From contig NZ_CP059851.1 of the NCBI RefSeq assembly GCF_014117445.1, forward strand, positions 558,001 through 622,000: a stretch of 64,000 nucleotides of DNA, written 5' to 3'. The notes beneath the pieces are model-generated. The model worked only from the letters and a program-made list of their open reading frames with translations. It searched no databases and was not told the DNA's origin. Below, in pieces: positions 50,198 to 59,508 of the stretch. The stretch is from Sandaracinobacteroides saxicola. GTDB taxonomy: Bacteria; Pseudomonadota; Alphaproteobacteria; Sphingomonadales; Sphingomonadaceae. Every line of letters begins with the position of its first letter. Within the stretch, counting starts at the first letter, position 1. The translations under genes and the position numbers were made by a program.

Positions 50198-51706
50198 ATG
50201 GATGCAGGCGAGCTGCGGGGGCGTAGGGTACGGTTGCAGGCGCTGTGGGCGTCGGCGCCGCTGTTCATCGCGCTGCTGCTAATCATCCTGATCGGGCTGA
50301 CCACCGCATGGCTGGTGCATGAGAACCGGCGGCAGAATGAGCTGGTCGTCCATACCTTCACGGTCATCAACGAGGCCAACCGCTGGGAGCTGAACTCGGC
50401 ATCGGCGACGGCGCAGCAGCGCGGCTACATGCTGACGCGGGACCCCGCCTTTCTGGGGCATTTCCGCAATTCCATCGATGCCATGACCCCCTCGGTGGAG
50501 CGGCTGGTGCGGCTGACCGCGGACAATGGCGCGCAGCACCGGCGGGCAAGGGAGATCCAGGCGCTGGCGCAGGCGCGGGTACGGGAATTGTGGCGGGTGC
50601 AGTCCCTCATCGAAAGCGACGACCGGCAGGCGGCGATGGCGGCGGTGGCGGTGGCGCGGGTGCAGAATGCGACCCTGCGCGACCGGCTGAATGAATTCCG
50701 CGCCACGGAGGTCCAGCTGCTGAACCAGCGGCAGGCGCGCGCGGCGAGCAGCGGGCGATGGGTGCTGGTGCTGGTGATCACGGGGCTGGCGACGGCGACG
50801 GTGCTGGCGGTGGGGGTGATCCAGGCCCTGAGGCGGACCCTGGGGCAGGTGCGCGAATCGAATGCGCTGGTGACGGCTGCGAACGAGACGCTGGAAGCGC
50901 GGGTGCGGGAGCGGACGGCCGAGCTGGTGGAGGCGAACGAGGAATTGCAGCGCTTCGCCTATATCGTCAGCCATGACCTGCGGGCGCCGCTGGTCAATGT
51001 CATGGGGTTCACAGCCGAGCTGTCGGAATCGCTTGGGACGCTGACGCGCTTTGCCGAGGCCCGCGCGGCCGACGGCAGCGATGCGCTGCCTGGCGAGGTG
51101 CGGCGGGCCATCGGCGAGGACCTGCCGGAAGCGATCGGCTTCATCAACGCGAGTTCGGCGAAGATGGACCGGCTGATCAAGGCGATCCTGAACCTGGCGC
51201 GGGCGGGGCGGCGGACGCTGACGCCCGAGCCGACGTCGCTCGACTGGCTGGTGGCCGGCGTGGTGGCGACGCTGAAGCACCAGATCGACAGCGCCGGCGC
51301 GCGGGTGGAGGTGGGGAGCCTGCCCACCATCGAGGCCGACCGGGTGATGCTGGACCAGATTTTCGCCAACCTCATCGAGAATGCGGTCAAATATCGGCGG
51401 GCGAATGTGGCGCCGGTGATCCGGGTGGAGGGCGAACTGGCGGGGCCGGTGGCGACCATCCGGGTGATCGACAATGGCCGCGGCATCGCGCCCGCCGACC
51501 AGGGGCGGGTGTTCGAGCTGTTCCGCCGCGCCGGCGCGCAGGACCAGCCCGGCGAGGGCCTGGGGCTGGCGCATGTGCGGGCGCTGGTGCGCCGGCTGGG
51601 GGGCGGCATCGCGCTGGCCTCGACCCCGGGGGTGGGAAGCATATTCACGGTGACGCTGCCGCGTCATCCGCCGATGGAGGAACGACTGCATGAACGACAG
51701 CCATGA
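50198..51706 (+). CDS. CHASE3-type sensor histidine kinase
   Basis: About 502 residues. Helix LFIALLLIILIGLTTAWLV and a second span near 190-210 enclose a CHASE3-like periplasmic helix bundle (NRWELNSASATAQQRGYMLTRDPAFLGHF). A coiled linker, HisKA box YIVSHDLRAPLVNVMGF and HATPase (NLIENAVKY, DNGRGI, GEGLGLAHVRA) follow. The ATG at 50198 lacks a good ribosome site; a GTG near 50180 is an alternative. It overlaps the receiver gene by 17 bp. Confidence 0.85.
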   Translation: MDAGELRGRRVRLQALWASAPLFIALLLIILIGLTTAWLVHENRRQNELVVHTFTVINEANRWELNSASATAQQRGYMLTRDPAFLGHFRNSIDAMTPSVERLVRLTADNGAQHRRAREIQALAQARVRELWRVQSLIESDDRQAAMAAVAVARVQNATLRDRLNEFRATEVQLLNQRQARAASSGRWVLVLVITGLATATVLAVGVIQALRRTLGQVRESNALVTAANETLEARVRERTAELVEANEELQRFAYIVSHDLRAPLVNVMGFTAELSESLGTLTRFAEARAADGSDALPGEVRRAIGEDLPEAIGFINASSAKMDRLIKAILNLARAGRRTLTPEPTSLDWLVAGVVATLKHQIDSAGARVEVGSLPTIEADRVMLDQIFANLIENAVKYRRANVAPVIRVEGELAGPVATIRVIDNGRGIAPADQGRVFELFRRAGAQDQPGEGLGLAHVRALVRRLGGGIALASTPGVGSIFTVTLPRHPPMEERLHERQP

Positions 51707-52130
51707 GGGCCGCGAGGTGACCATCCTGATGATCGAGGACGATGCCGGACATGCGCGGCTGATCGAGCGCAACATCCGGCGCGCCGGGGTGGCGAACAGG
51801 ATCGAGCATGTGACCGACGGGACGACGGCGATGGCGCGCCTGTTCGGGGACAGCGACCTGACGGCGCCGCTGCTGATCCTGCTTGACCTGAACCTGCCCG
51901 ACATGAGCGGGGTGGCGATCCTGGAGCGGTTGAAGGCCGATCCCAGCCGCAAGCCGATTCCGATCATCGTGCTGACCACCACGGACGATTCGCAGGAGAT
52001 CGCGCGCTGCTATGCGCTGGGGGCGAGTGTTTATATCACCAAGCCGGTGGATTATGATGCCTTCGCCAACGCCATCCGCCAGCTGGGGCTGTTCCTGTCG
52101 GTCATCCGGCTGCCCGAGGGGAGCCTGTGA
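51690..52130 (+). CDS. single-domain response regulator, Rcp1-like
   Basis: 146 residues, receiver only: ILMIEDDAGHARLIERNIRRAG, phospho-Asp in LLDLNLPDMSG, TTTDD and YITKPVDYDAFANAIRQL. This form accompanies CHASE3/phytochrome-type kinases and passes phosphate onward. It overlaps the kinase upstream and the receiver-kinase downstream, so the three are one operon. Confidence 0.88.
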   Translation: MNDSHEGREVTILMIEDDAGHARLIERNIRRAGVANRIEHVTDGTTAMARLFGDSDLTAPLLILLDLNLPDMSGVAILERLKADPSRKPIPIIVLTTTDDSQEIARCYALGASVYITKPVDYDAFANAIRQLGLFLSVIRLPEGSL

Positions 52131-53158
52131 GCGACGTGCTGCGACTGTTGTATATCGACGACGATGCGCTGTTCGCGCGCCTGGTGACGCGGGCCCTGCG
52201 GCGCGACGGCATCGAGACGACGCATGCCGACCGCGGCGAGCCCGGGCTGGCGCTGCTGGCGGCCGGCGGCTTCGATGCCGTGGCGCTCGACCACATGATG
52301 CCGGGCATGACCGGGCTGGAGACGCTGGCGGCGATCGCCCGGCTGCCGGCGCCGCCGCCGGTCATCTATGTGACCGCGGCGGACGAGGGTCGGATCGCGG
52401 TGGCGGCGCTGAAGGCGGGGGCCGCGGACTATGTGCTGAAGGACGCCGGCGATACCTTTTCCGAGCTGCTGGCCGAGACGATCCGGCAGGCGATCGCCGG
52501 TGCGCGGCTGCGCGCGGCCAAGGAGGCGGCGGATGCCGCGGTGCGGGAAGCGCGCGACCGCGCGGAAATGCTGTTGAAGGAGGTCAACCACCGGGTGGCC
52601 AACAGCCTGGCGCTGGTGAACTCGATGGCGCATCTGCAGGGGCAGGCCAGCGACTCGCCCGAGGTGAAGGCGGCGCTGAAGGCGATGCAGCGGCGGATCG
52701 CAGCCATCGGCCAGGTGCACCAGCGGCTGTACACCTCGGACGATGTGCGGGCGGTGTCGATGGACAGTTACTTGTCGGGGCTGTTGCAGGAAATGCAGCA
52801 GGCGATGGCGGATGACGGCGCCAAACCCCAGCTGATACTGGAAGCGGAGCCGATCCTGCTGGCGACCGACCAGGCGATCTCCATCGGGGTGGTGGTGACC
52901 GAGCTGGTGACCAATGCCTGGAAATATGCCTATCCGGCGGGCGCGGCGGGGGAGGTGCGGGTGGCGTTCCATCGTGTGGACGAGGGGCTGTGCCTGGTGG
53001 TGGCCGACGACGGCGTGGGGTTCGACGTGGCGGCGTCACCACGCGGATCGGGCCTGGGCAGCCGGCTGGTGAAGGCGATGGCGGCGGGGCTGCGCGGCCG
53101 GCTGCGCTATGAGGCGAATTTGCGGGGAACGCGCGCGAGCCTGCTGTTCGCGGCGTGA
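52127..53158 (+). CDS. receiver-HWE/HisKA_2 hybrid kinase
   Basis: 343 residues. An N-terminal receiver (LYIDDDALFARLV, Asp in ALDHMMPGMTG, Lys in YVLKDAG) precedes a soluble HisKA_2 kinase (LLKEVNHRVANSLALVNSMAHLQ) and a HATPase (ELVTNAWKYAYP, ADDGVGF, GSGLGSRLV). A receiver in front of a kinase makes it controllable by the upstream kinase. Kinases of this type feed PhyR in sphingomonads; adjacency to the phyR locus supports that, as inference. GTG start. Confidence 0.87.
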   Translation: MSDVLRLLYIDDDALFARLVTRALRRDGIETTHADRGEPGLALLAAGGFDAVALDHMMPGMTGLETLAAIARLPAPPPVIYVTAADEGRIAVAALKAGAADYVLKDAGDTFSELLAETIRQAIAGARLRAAKEAADAAVREARDRAEMLLKEVNHRVANSLALVNSMAHLQGQASDSPEVKAALKAMQRRIAAIGQVHQRLYTSDDVRAVSMDSYLSGLLQEMQQAMADDGAKPQLILEAEPILLATDQAISIGVVVTELVTNAWKYAYPAGAAGEVRVAFHRVDEGLCLVVADDGVGFDVAASPRGSGLGSRLVKAMAAGLRGRLRYEANLRGTRASLLFAA

Positions 53159-53164
53159 CGGCGC

Positions 53165-54847
53165 TCAGCCGCGCGTGGCGGCTTCGCTGACGATCAGGCG
53201 GGCCTCGGCCTCGCGCCCGGTGCGGCGCAGGGCGTCGACGATGCGGCGGAGCACGTCCGGGGCGACCTGGGTCCAGCCGAGCTGCATGCCGGTGGCGGCG
53301 AGGATGAGGACGCCGCCGGCATCGTCGGCGGCAAGCGCGGCATCCAGCGCGCGGGTCCAGCCGTTTTCCAGCGGTTCGGGCGCCGGGCCGATGCTTTGGC
53401 CCAGGCCGCGCAGCCCGGCGGCGAGCAGCGCGGCCCGGTGCGGCGGCACGGTTTTCGCCCAGCTGTCGAAGCGGTCGCCTGATGCGCCATGCGGAGCGAG
53501 CAGCGCCCAGACGGCGGGATCCTCGCCAGTGACCGATGCCCACAGGCGGGCGCGGGGAACGATGCCGGCGGCGAGCATCGCGGCAACGAGGGTGGGCGCC
53601 TGCGCGCGCAGGGCCGTGCCCGGCAGGATGGTGGAGGCGGCGGGGCCGGCGGCGACCAGCCAGCCATAGCGTTCGGGGCTGCCGTCTGGCGCGCGCGCCA
53701 GCAGCGCGGCGATGGCGTCGGCGCGGTCGCCGACGTCGGGGGCGCTCCAGGCAACGCGCAACTGGCCGGCGGCGCTGGCTTCGACGGCGGCGGGGTTGAG
53801 CGATGGCAGCTGCGCGGCGAGCAGGCGGTTGGCCTCGACGGCGCTGAACGCGCCGGTGGCGACGGCGCGCGGCAACATCTCGACACGGCGGGCGAGCGGC
53901 AGGCCGGGGAGCCGCACCATCCAGGCGGCGAGTTGGGGCGAGGCGCCGGCCACCAGCGCGTCGGGCAGGGCGAGGCCGGCGGCGCTGGCGAGGCCGAGCC
54001 GCCAGGCGCTGAGGCGGCCGACCTCGCCCCAGTCAGGATTGGAGGCGCGCCGGCCCTCGCCGGCGGTGGAGGCGAGCCGTTCGGCAAGGCCGATGTCGAA
54101 GCCGTTCACCAGCTTGCGGCGGCGCAGCGCGTCGAACAGGCTGGCCGACGTGAGGTCGTCGCCGGCGATGGCGCTGCAATAGCCGTCCGCCAGCGCCCAC
54201 ATGCCGGCGGTGGACAGGCTGCGCGCGGTGGCGGCGAGCGGGCAGAGCGCCACCGGGTCGCCGGCGGCCAGCGCGGCGTCACCGGCGGCCTGGTACAGGT
54301 TGCGGGTGAAGCGTTCGGGCGGGATTTTCAGCAGCAGCCGGTGCGCGTCGGCGGCCGCGCCGAGGCGGGTGAGCGCGCGGGCGCGGGCGGCGAGCCAGTC
54401 CGCGGCGTTGACGTCGGCGGGGGCGTCGGCGCTGCTGAGCAGGGCGCGGGTGACGATGATCTGCAACCAGCGGCTGGCGAGCGGTGCGTCGAGGCGATTC
54501 ATCAGGCCGGCGAGAAAGCGCCCGTTGGAACGGGCGAACAGGCCCTCTCCATAGCCGCCGTCGGCCGGCAGCAGCAGTCCGGCGCGGCGCAGTTCGGGGG
54601 AGGCGGGAAGGCTGACGAGAAGCTCGGGTGCCGCTTCGGCGGGCGCGGCGTCGGCGGCGGGGTCGGTGGTTTCATCCTCGGCCGGGGGTGCCGGCAGGAC
54701 GGTCGGCGGCAGTTCGACGGGGGCGGCCTGCTCGGCGGGCGTCGCCATGCCGGGCGGCAGCAGCGGCTTGGGTGCTTCCTGCGCTTGCGCCGCCGCTGCC
54801 AGCAGCAGCGCCAGCCACGCCACCCCATGATTTGCCTGTCTTGCCAT
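53165..54847 (-). CDS. large secreted protein of unknown function
   Basis: 560 residues. A Sec signal ends near AAAQAQE, followed by a Pro/Ala-rich linker to about residue 70 and then a long all-alpha region with helix-pair patterns (ADWLAARARALTRLGAAADAHRLLLKIP; LYQAAGDAALAAGDPVALCPLAATA) resembling TPR or Sel1 solenoids. Not recognised further. It is divergent from aroK with 21 bp between starts and convergent with the hybrid kinase. It is probably a periplasmic scaffold. Confidence 0.7.
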   Translation of the reverse strand: MARQANHGVAWLALLLAAAAQAQEAPKPLLPPGMATPAEQAAPVELPPTVLPAPPAEDETTDPAADAAPAEAAPELLVSLPASPELRRAGLLLPADGGYGEGLFARSNGRFLAGLMNRLDAPLASRWLQIIVTRALLSSADAPADVNAADWLAARARALTRLGAAADAHRLLLKIPPERFTRNLYQAAGDAALAAGDPVALCPLAATARSLSTAGMWALADGYCSAIAGDDLTSASLFDALRRRKLVNGFDIGLAERLASTAGEGRRASNPDWGEVGRLSAWRLGLASAAGLALPDALVAGASPQLAAWMVRLPGLPLARRVEMLPRAVATGAFSAVEANRLLAAQLPSLNPAAVEASAAGQLRVAWSAPDVGDRADAIAALLARAPDGSPERYGWLVAAGPAASTILPGTALRAQAPTLVAAMLAAGIVPRARLWASVTGEDPAVWALLAPHGASGDRFDSWAKTVPPHRAALLAAGLRGLGQSIGPAPEPLENGWTRALDAALAADDAGGVLILAATGMQLGWTQVAPDVLRRIVDALRRTGREAEARLIVSEAATRG

Positions 54848-54868
54848 GCTCCCCCTATAGCGAGGCGG

Positions 54869-55429
54869 ATGAGCATCGTGGAAGCCCGGGACGTTGGCAG
54901 CGATTGGCGTGAGCGGCCGCTGGTGCTGGTCGGCCTGATGGGCTGCGGCAAGACCAGTGTGGGAAAGCGGCTGGCGGTGCGGCTGGGGCGGCGGTTCGTG
55001 GACGCCGACGACGCCATCGAGCTGGCGGCGGGGATGAGCGTGCGGGAAATTTTCGAGCGGCTGGGGGAACCGGCATTCCGGGATGGCGAGCGGCGGGTGA
55101 TCGCGCGGCTGATGGCCGAGGCGCGGGAACCGACCGTGATCGCAACGGGCGGTGGCGCCTTCGTGGATGCCGATACCCGCGCCCTGATCCTGGCACGCGG
55201 CACCGCGATCTGGCTGGACGCGGATGTGCCGACGCTAGTGGCGCGGACGGCGAAGCGGCCGACGCGGCCGCTGCTGGTCGGCCGCGATCCGGCGGCGGTG
55301 CTCGCAGAGCTGGCGCGGGTGCGCAACCCGCTCTATGCCGAGGCGCCGATCCGGGTGATGAGCCGGTCGGCGGCGCATGAGGCGACGGTGGACGCCATCA
55401 TCGGGGCGCTGGAGGCACAGGCGGCATGA
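54869..55429 (+). CDS. aroK: shikimate kinase
   Basis: 186 residues. P-loop VGLMGCGKTSVGKRLAVRLG, VDADDAIE, FRDGERRVI, ATGGGAF and the lid RPLLVGRDP. Phosphorylates shikimate in the aromatic pathway. The ATG at 54869 gives a short N-tail of about 20 residues before the fold. ATGA coupling with aroB. Confidence 0.95.
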   Translation: MSIVEARDVGSDWRERPLVLVGLMGCGKTSVGKRLAVRLGRRFVDADDAIELAAGMSVREIFERLGEPAFRDGERRVIARLMAEAREPTVIATGGGAFVDADTRALILARGTAIWLDADVPTLVARTAKRPTRPLLVGRDPAAVLAELARVRNPLYAEAPIRVMSRSAAHEATVDAIIGALEAQAA

Positions 55430-56544
55430 CCCAACCCTTGATCGTGCCGGTCGCGCTGGGCGACCGCGGCTATGACATCCATGTGGCGGACGGGCTGCTG
55501 GCACGGGCCGGGGCGCTGGTCGCCCCGTTGACGCGCAGCCGGCGGATCGCCGTGGTGACGGACGAAAATGTCTGGCCGCTGCACGGCGCGGCGCTGCGGC
55601 GCTCGTTCGAGGCGGCCGGGCTGGGCGTGCATCCGCTGGTGCTGGGGCCGGGGGAGGCGAGCAAGAGTTTCACGGTGCTGGCGGACCTCTGCGATGCGCT
55701 GCTGGCGCTGGACATCACCCGCGCGGATGCGATCGTGGCGTTCGGCGGCGGGGTGATCGGCGACCTGACCGGCTTTGCCGCGGCCATCCTGAAACGCGGC
55801 ACGGGGTTCGTGCAGATGCCGACGACGCTGCTGGCGATGGTGGATTCCAGCGTGGGGGGCAAGACCGGCATCAATACCGCGGCGGGCAAGAATCTGGTGG
55901 GGGCGTTCCACCAGCCGCGCGCAGTGATCGCCGATACGGCGCTGCTGGCGACGCTGCCGCCGCGGGAACGGCAGGCGGGCTATGCCGAGATCGTCAAATA
56001 TGGGCTGATCAACGATCCGGCGTTTTTCGACTGGTGCGAAGCGCAGGGGCGGCGGGTGCTGGCGCTGGAGCCGGACGCGGTGGCGCATGCGGTGGCGCAA
56101 TCCTGCCGGGCGAAGGCGGCGGTGGTGGCGGCGGACGAGCGCGAGACCGCCGATGTGCGGGCACTGCTGAACCTGGGCCATACGTTCGGGCATGCGCTGG
56201 AGGCGGAGACGGGTTTCGGCACGGCGTTGCTGCATGGCGAAGCGGTGGCGATCGGCATGGCGCAGGCGTTCCGCTTCAGCGCGGCGCGGGGCCTGTGCCC
56301 GCCGGCGGACGCGGAACGGGTGGTGGCGCATCTGGCGGCGGCGGGGCTGCGCACCCGGGCGGCGGAGGCGGGGATCACGGCCGATGCGGCACCGCGGCTG
56401 GTGGCGCACATGCTGCACGACAAGAAGAAGCTGGGCGACACGCTGCCGTTCATCCTGGCGCGTGGGATCGGGCAGGCGTTCGTGGCCAAGGATGTGGCGC
56501 TGGCCGAGGTCGAGCGCTTTCTGGCGGACGAGCTTCGCGGGTGA
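55426..56544 (+). CDS. aroB: 3-dehydroquinate synthase
   Basis: 372 residues, standard. FGGGVIGDLTGFAAAILKRG, MPTTLLAMVDSSVGGKTGIN, zinc ligands in LNLGHTFGHALEAE and HGEAVAIGMAQAF. Converts DAHP to 3-dehydroquinate with catalytic NAD and zinc. Follows aroK by a 4 bp overlap, as in most proteobacteria. Confidence 0.96.
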   Translation: MTQPLIVPVALGDRGYDIHVADGLLARAGALVAPLTRSRRIAVVTDENVWPLHGAALRRSFEAAGLGVHPLVLGPGEASKSFTVLADLCDALLALDITRADAIVAFGGGVIGDLTGFAAAILKRGTGFVQMPTTLLAMVDSSVGGKTGINTAAGKNLVGAFHQPRAVIADTALLATLPPRERQAGYAEIVKYGLINDPAFFDWCEAQGRRVLALEPDAVAHAVAQSCRAKAAVVAADERETADVRALLNLGHTFGHALEAETGFGTALLHGEAVAIGMAQAFRFSAARGLCPPADAERVVAHLAAAGLRTRAAEAGITADAAPRLVAHMLHDKKKLGDTLPFILARGIGQAFVAKDVALAEVERFLADELRG

Positions 56545-56673
56545 TCAGCTCGCCAGGTTCCACAGCCATGCGCTGCTGAGGCCCACCGGCATGACGACGA
56601 GCAGACCGAAAAACCAGTTGTCACTGGGCTGGCGGGCGCTGCGGCGGAAGGGGGTGCGGGTTTGCGGTGCCAT
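56545..56673 (-). CDS. possible 42-residue membrane protein
   Basis: A short frame starting MAPQTRTPFRRSARQPSD, then a membrane-like segment NWFFGLLVVMPVGLSSAW and the end LWNLAS. It has a basic N-tail and one hydrophobic span. AAGGGG lies only about 2 nt before the ATG, which is too close for a strong site. It fills the gap after aroB tail to tail. Similar tiny proteins occur in sphingomonads, but I cannot name a family. Confidence 0.4.
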   Translation of the reverse strand: MAPQTRTPFRRSARQPSDNWFFGLLVVMPVGLSSAWLWNLAS

Positions 56674-56734
56674 GCCCCTTGAACGGCCGGCGGCGACGGT
56701 TGTTTAGCGCGGGCTGAGGCGATAGGGGTCGGCG

Positions 56735-57187
56735 ATGTCCTATACGCCTTCCGCCCTGGGTCAGGTCAGCGCGCTGCCGGCATCGCCGGCGGCGGCAGTG
56801 CTGGATTTCCCCCCCAACCCGCGGCCCGGCGCGCTGTATCTGGTGCGCTTTACCTGCCCTGAGTTCACGTCGCTGTGCCCGGTGACGGGGCAGCCGGATT
56901 TCGCGCATCTGGTGATCGACTATGCGCCGGCGGCAACGATCGTCGAATCGAAATCGCTGAAGCTGTTCCTGGCGGCGTTCCGCAACCATGCCGCCTTTCA
57001 CGAGGATTGCACGGTGGGCATCGGCCAGCGGCTGGTCGGCGAGATGGCGCCGCGCTGGCTGCGGATCGGCGGCTATTGGTATCCGCGCGGCGGCATCCCC
57101 ATCGATGTGTTCTGGCAATCAGGGCCACCGCCGGAGGGGCTGTGGCTGCCCGACCAAGGCGTACCGGGGTATCGCGGGCGGGGGTGA
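56735..57187 (+). CDS. queF: preQ0 reductase QueF
   Basis: 150 residues, short (unimodular) QueF. Catalytic Cys in [21 protein letters not shown] and [22 protein letters not shown] are diagnostic. It reduces preQ0 to preQ1 with NADPH for queuosine. No preQ1 riboswitch is visible upstream. It is convergent with the radC-like gene 1 bp away. Confidence 0.95.
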   Translation: MSYTPSALGQVSALPASPAAAVLDFPPNPRPGALYLVRFTCPEFTSLCPVTGQPDFAHLVIDYAPAATIVESKSLKLFLAAFRNHAAFHEDCTVGIGQRLVGEMAPRWLRIGGYWYPRGGIPIDVFWQSGPPPEGLWLPDQGVPGYRGRG

Positions 57188-57188
57188 C

Positions 57189-57860
57189 CTACAAAAGTCC
57201 GCGGGCGCGGAAGCTGACGTGGCCGCCCGGGGCGATGACAAGGTGATCGTACAGGTCGATGTCGAGCGTGGCGAGCGCCGCGGCCATCCGCTGGGTGACG
57301 ATCTGGTCCTGCCGCGAGGGCTCGGGGTCGCCGGAGGGATGGTTGTGGACGAGGACGACGGCGGAGGCACCGAGCTCCAGCGCCCGGCGGGCGACCTCGG
57401 ACGGGTGGACGCTGGCGCTGCGCACGGAACCGCGCGCCAGCGTTTCGATGCGCAGCAGCCGGTGGCGGGCATCGAGGAACAGCACGCGGAACTGTTCGAA
57501 CGGCAGGTGCGCCATTTCGGCGTGCAGCAGGTCGACGATGGCGCTGCTGTCGGTGATCGTCGGGCGTTCGACCGTCCGCCGGGACAGCACGCTGCGTGTG
57601 ATTTCCCGCACCAGCCGCAGCGCGCCGAGACATTGGGGGTCGGCCCCCAGCTGCGCCAGGCGCTCGTCCGACGTGGCGAGAACGGCCGCGATCGAACCGC
57701 GCTCCCCGAGCAGGCCGCCGGCGACGGAGCGGGCGCGCGGGGCGCCCACCAGCATCGACAGCAGGCCGGTCAGCAGCTGCTCGTCGCGGACATCGTCCAG
57801 CCGCACGGCGCGTGCCGGTGCCGTACCGCGGGCTCCCTGGGACAGTGCCTCTGCATGCAT
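57189..57860 (-). CDS. radC: RadC-like JAB-domain protein
   Basis: 223 residues. The JAMM metal site is HNHPSGDPEPSRQD (about 171-184) with the upstream Glu (LARGSVRSASVHPSEV). The N-terminal part is a helical UPF0758 segment. The family was once tied to DNA repair, a claim since withdrawn, so only the fold and metal motif are secure. Confidence 0.88.
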   Translation of the reverse strand: MHAEALSQGARGTAPARAVRLDDVRDEQLLTGLLSMLVGAPRARSVAGGLLGERGSIAAVLATSDERLAQLGADPQCLGALRLVREITRSVLSRRTVERPTITDSSAIVDLLHAEMAHLPFEQFRVLFLDARHRLLRIETLARGSVRSASVHPSEVARRALELGASAVVLVHNHPSGDPEPSRQDQIVTQRMAAALATLDIDLYDHLVIAPGGHVSFRARGLL

Positions 57861-57901
57861 GTTCGTTCAACTTTCTCAGCCGCGACGTCGGTCAGGCACG
57901 G

Positions 57902-58306
57902 TTACAGGGCACGGGTCCGTTCCGCGAGCACACCGCCCGCCAGGGCGAACAGGACGGCATAGGACCAGATCGCCAGCGTATCGATGTAGGCAGCGGGGAT
58001 CATGTGCGGCACCGCCATGGCGGCCACATGCACCATCAGCGCCCCCAGCTGGAACCCGGCCGCCCAGGTCGGCCAGAAACAGGCGGAGCGCACCGCAACA
58101 GCGATCAGCAGGGCGAACAGCAGGGCATCGACCAGCACCACACCGGCTTCCGGCTGCTCGAACCCGTGCGCCGCGACAACGGGCGTCAGCAGGGCGGCGG
58201 CGACGAGCGCGAAGGCGACCGTCCGCTCCTCTCGTCCGCCGCGCAGCAGGGCGAGCGCGGTCACCGCGAACAGCACCGTCAGGAACAGGATTGCGGTAAG
58301 GGCCAT
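57902..58306 (-). CDS. small multi-span membrane protein
   Basis: 134 residues, four hydrophobic segments: ILFLTVLFAVTALALL, VAFALVAAALLTPVVA, DALLFALLIAVAVR with GFQLGALMVHVAAMAVP, and YAVLFALAGGVLA. Not recognised; a conserved pattern around FWPTWAAGFQLG suggests a sphingomonad-specific family. Stands alone between radC and a small cytosolic gene. Confidence 0.6.
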   Translation of the reverse strand: MALTAILFLTVLFAVTALALLRGGREERTVAFALVAAALLTPVVAAHGFEQPEAGVVLVDALLFALLIAVAVRSACFWPTWAAGFQLGALMVHVAAMAVPHMIPAAYIDTLAIWSYAVLFALAGGVLAERTRAL

Positions 58307-58365
58307 GGCGAAGCCTTTACAGGATGCGCGGGGCCAGGACAGGCCCCGCGCAGCCGCAAGCTGTC

Positions 58366-58713
58366 CTATGCCGCGCGCGTTTCGACGACGCGCAGGCCGA
58401 ATTTGGGATAGGGCGGCTTGTCGACCAGGGCGCCGAAATTGACTTCCTGCAGGCCGACCTGGGCCTGGACGCGGGCGAGCGCATCGTGCGCGGCGATGAT
58501 GGCGCGGCGGGCTTCACCCAGCGCGGTGACGGTGTCGATGGCGCGATCGATCGCTTCCTGGCCGATGGTGGCCGCCAGCCGCGCCTCTTGCCGGGCGGCG
58601 GGCATGATGCCGACCATGGTGGCGGCGGCGGCGAGCGCACCGTCGATGGCCTTTTCGGTTTCGAAAAGGGCGGTGGCGACCTTGAAGCCGGCGTCTTTGC
58701 GTTGCTTGGACAT
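58366..58713 (-). CDS. small helical protein of unknown function
   Basis: 115 residues from the ATG at 58713 with AAGGAG upstream. All helical (DAGFKVATALFETEKAIDGALAAAATMVG, then EARRAIIAAHDALARVQAQVGL) and ending with FGALVDKPPYPKFGLRVVE. No signal or membrane segment. It looks like a short coiled-coil protein of the kind common in Sphingomonadales; function unknown. Confidence 0.65.
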   Translation of the reverse strand: MSKQRKDAGFKVATALFETEKAIDGALAAAATMVGIMPAARQEARLAATIGQEAIDRAIDTVTALGEARRAIIAAHDALARVQAQVGLQEVNFGALVDKPPYPKFGLRVVETRAA

Positions 58714-58796
58714 GAGAAATCTCCTTCGCCGCACGGGGTGCGGACGTCTGTGTTGCGGAAAATGACGAAGCCCGGGGGGTGGGCCGAGGGCCGGGA

Positions 58797-59429
58797 TCAG
58801 CGCGGGCGAAGGTCGCCCAAAGCGTCGATTCCGGCGAGCATGCTTCCAAAGGCGAGCATCGCGAACAGCATGATCAACAGGACTGCCACGGCGCGCTGCA
58901 TCAGCGTCAGATCATTGGCGCCTCCCCACAGCCGGAAGCGGGGCTGCGGGACGATGAAGCTGTCGAAGCCGCTGTTGGGCGACCAGCCCGGCGCGGCCAT
59001 CGCGGCATCGTGCAGCGTGGTGTCGCCCAGCGCGGGCGACGGCGCTGCATGCCAGCCATGGGCATCCCAGGCATCGCTGCTGCGACCTTGCCCCGGGCGA
59101 CCATGTTCATCTCCTGCACTCCGTAATGTTTGCGGATGCGCAGGAGGTGGCAGCGGGCCGCTGCCGGCGGCAAGCTGCGGTGCTTGATATGCCAATGATT
59201 GATAGTCGCTGGTGCCCTCATGCTCGGCGAGGAGCCGTGCCGCTTCGCGCCGGGAGGCGACCCCCAGGGTCTGGATCGCGGCCTTCAGCCGGGCGTCCGC
59301 GGTGTGGGGCGAGATGCCGAGTTCGCGGGCGATTTCCTTGGACGTCGCGTTGGCGCGCACAAGGCGCAGACAGTCGCGCTGGCGCTCGGTCAGCAGCGCC
59401 ACCCTGCTGTGCGGATCGACCGAGGTCAT
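58797..59429 (-). CDS. LuxR-type regulator with C-terminal membrane anchor
   Basis: 210 residues from the ATG at 59429. The HTH is at the N-terminus (LLTERQRDCLRLVRANATSKEIARELGISPHTADARLKAAIQTLGV, about 12-57), followed by a Pro/His-rich linker and one membrane helix (AVAVLLIMLFAMLAFGSMLAGI) at the end. Linking a DNA-binding head to the membrane at the C-terminus is the reverse of ToxR-type proteins with a periplasmic sensor, since almost nothing would protrude. A promoter with palindrome lies upstream. Confidence 0.8.
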   Translation of the reverse strand: MTSVDPHSRVALLTERQRDCLRLVRANATSKEIARELGISPHTADARLKAAIQTLGVASRREAARLLAEHEGTSDYQSLAYQAPQLAAGSGPLPPPAHPQTLRSAGDEHGRPGQGRSSDAWDAHGWHAAPSPALGDTTLHDAAMAAPGWSPNSGFDSFIVPQPRFRLWGGANDLTLMQRAVAVLLIMLFAMLAFGSMLAGIDALGDLRPR

Positions 59430-59508
59430 GACCGGGCTTCCAATGTTGCGCTCCACGTCTTTTCTGCGACACATATTTATCCGGCTTTTTGCGGCCGGTG
59501 CAGCCATT

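Noticed and set aside
56545-56734. preQ1 riboswitch before queF
   Set aside because: No C-rich pseudoknot layout near the start; only a short frame on the other strand.
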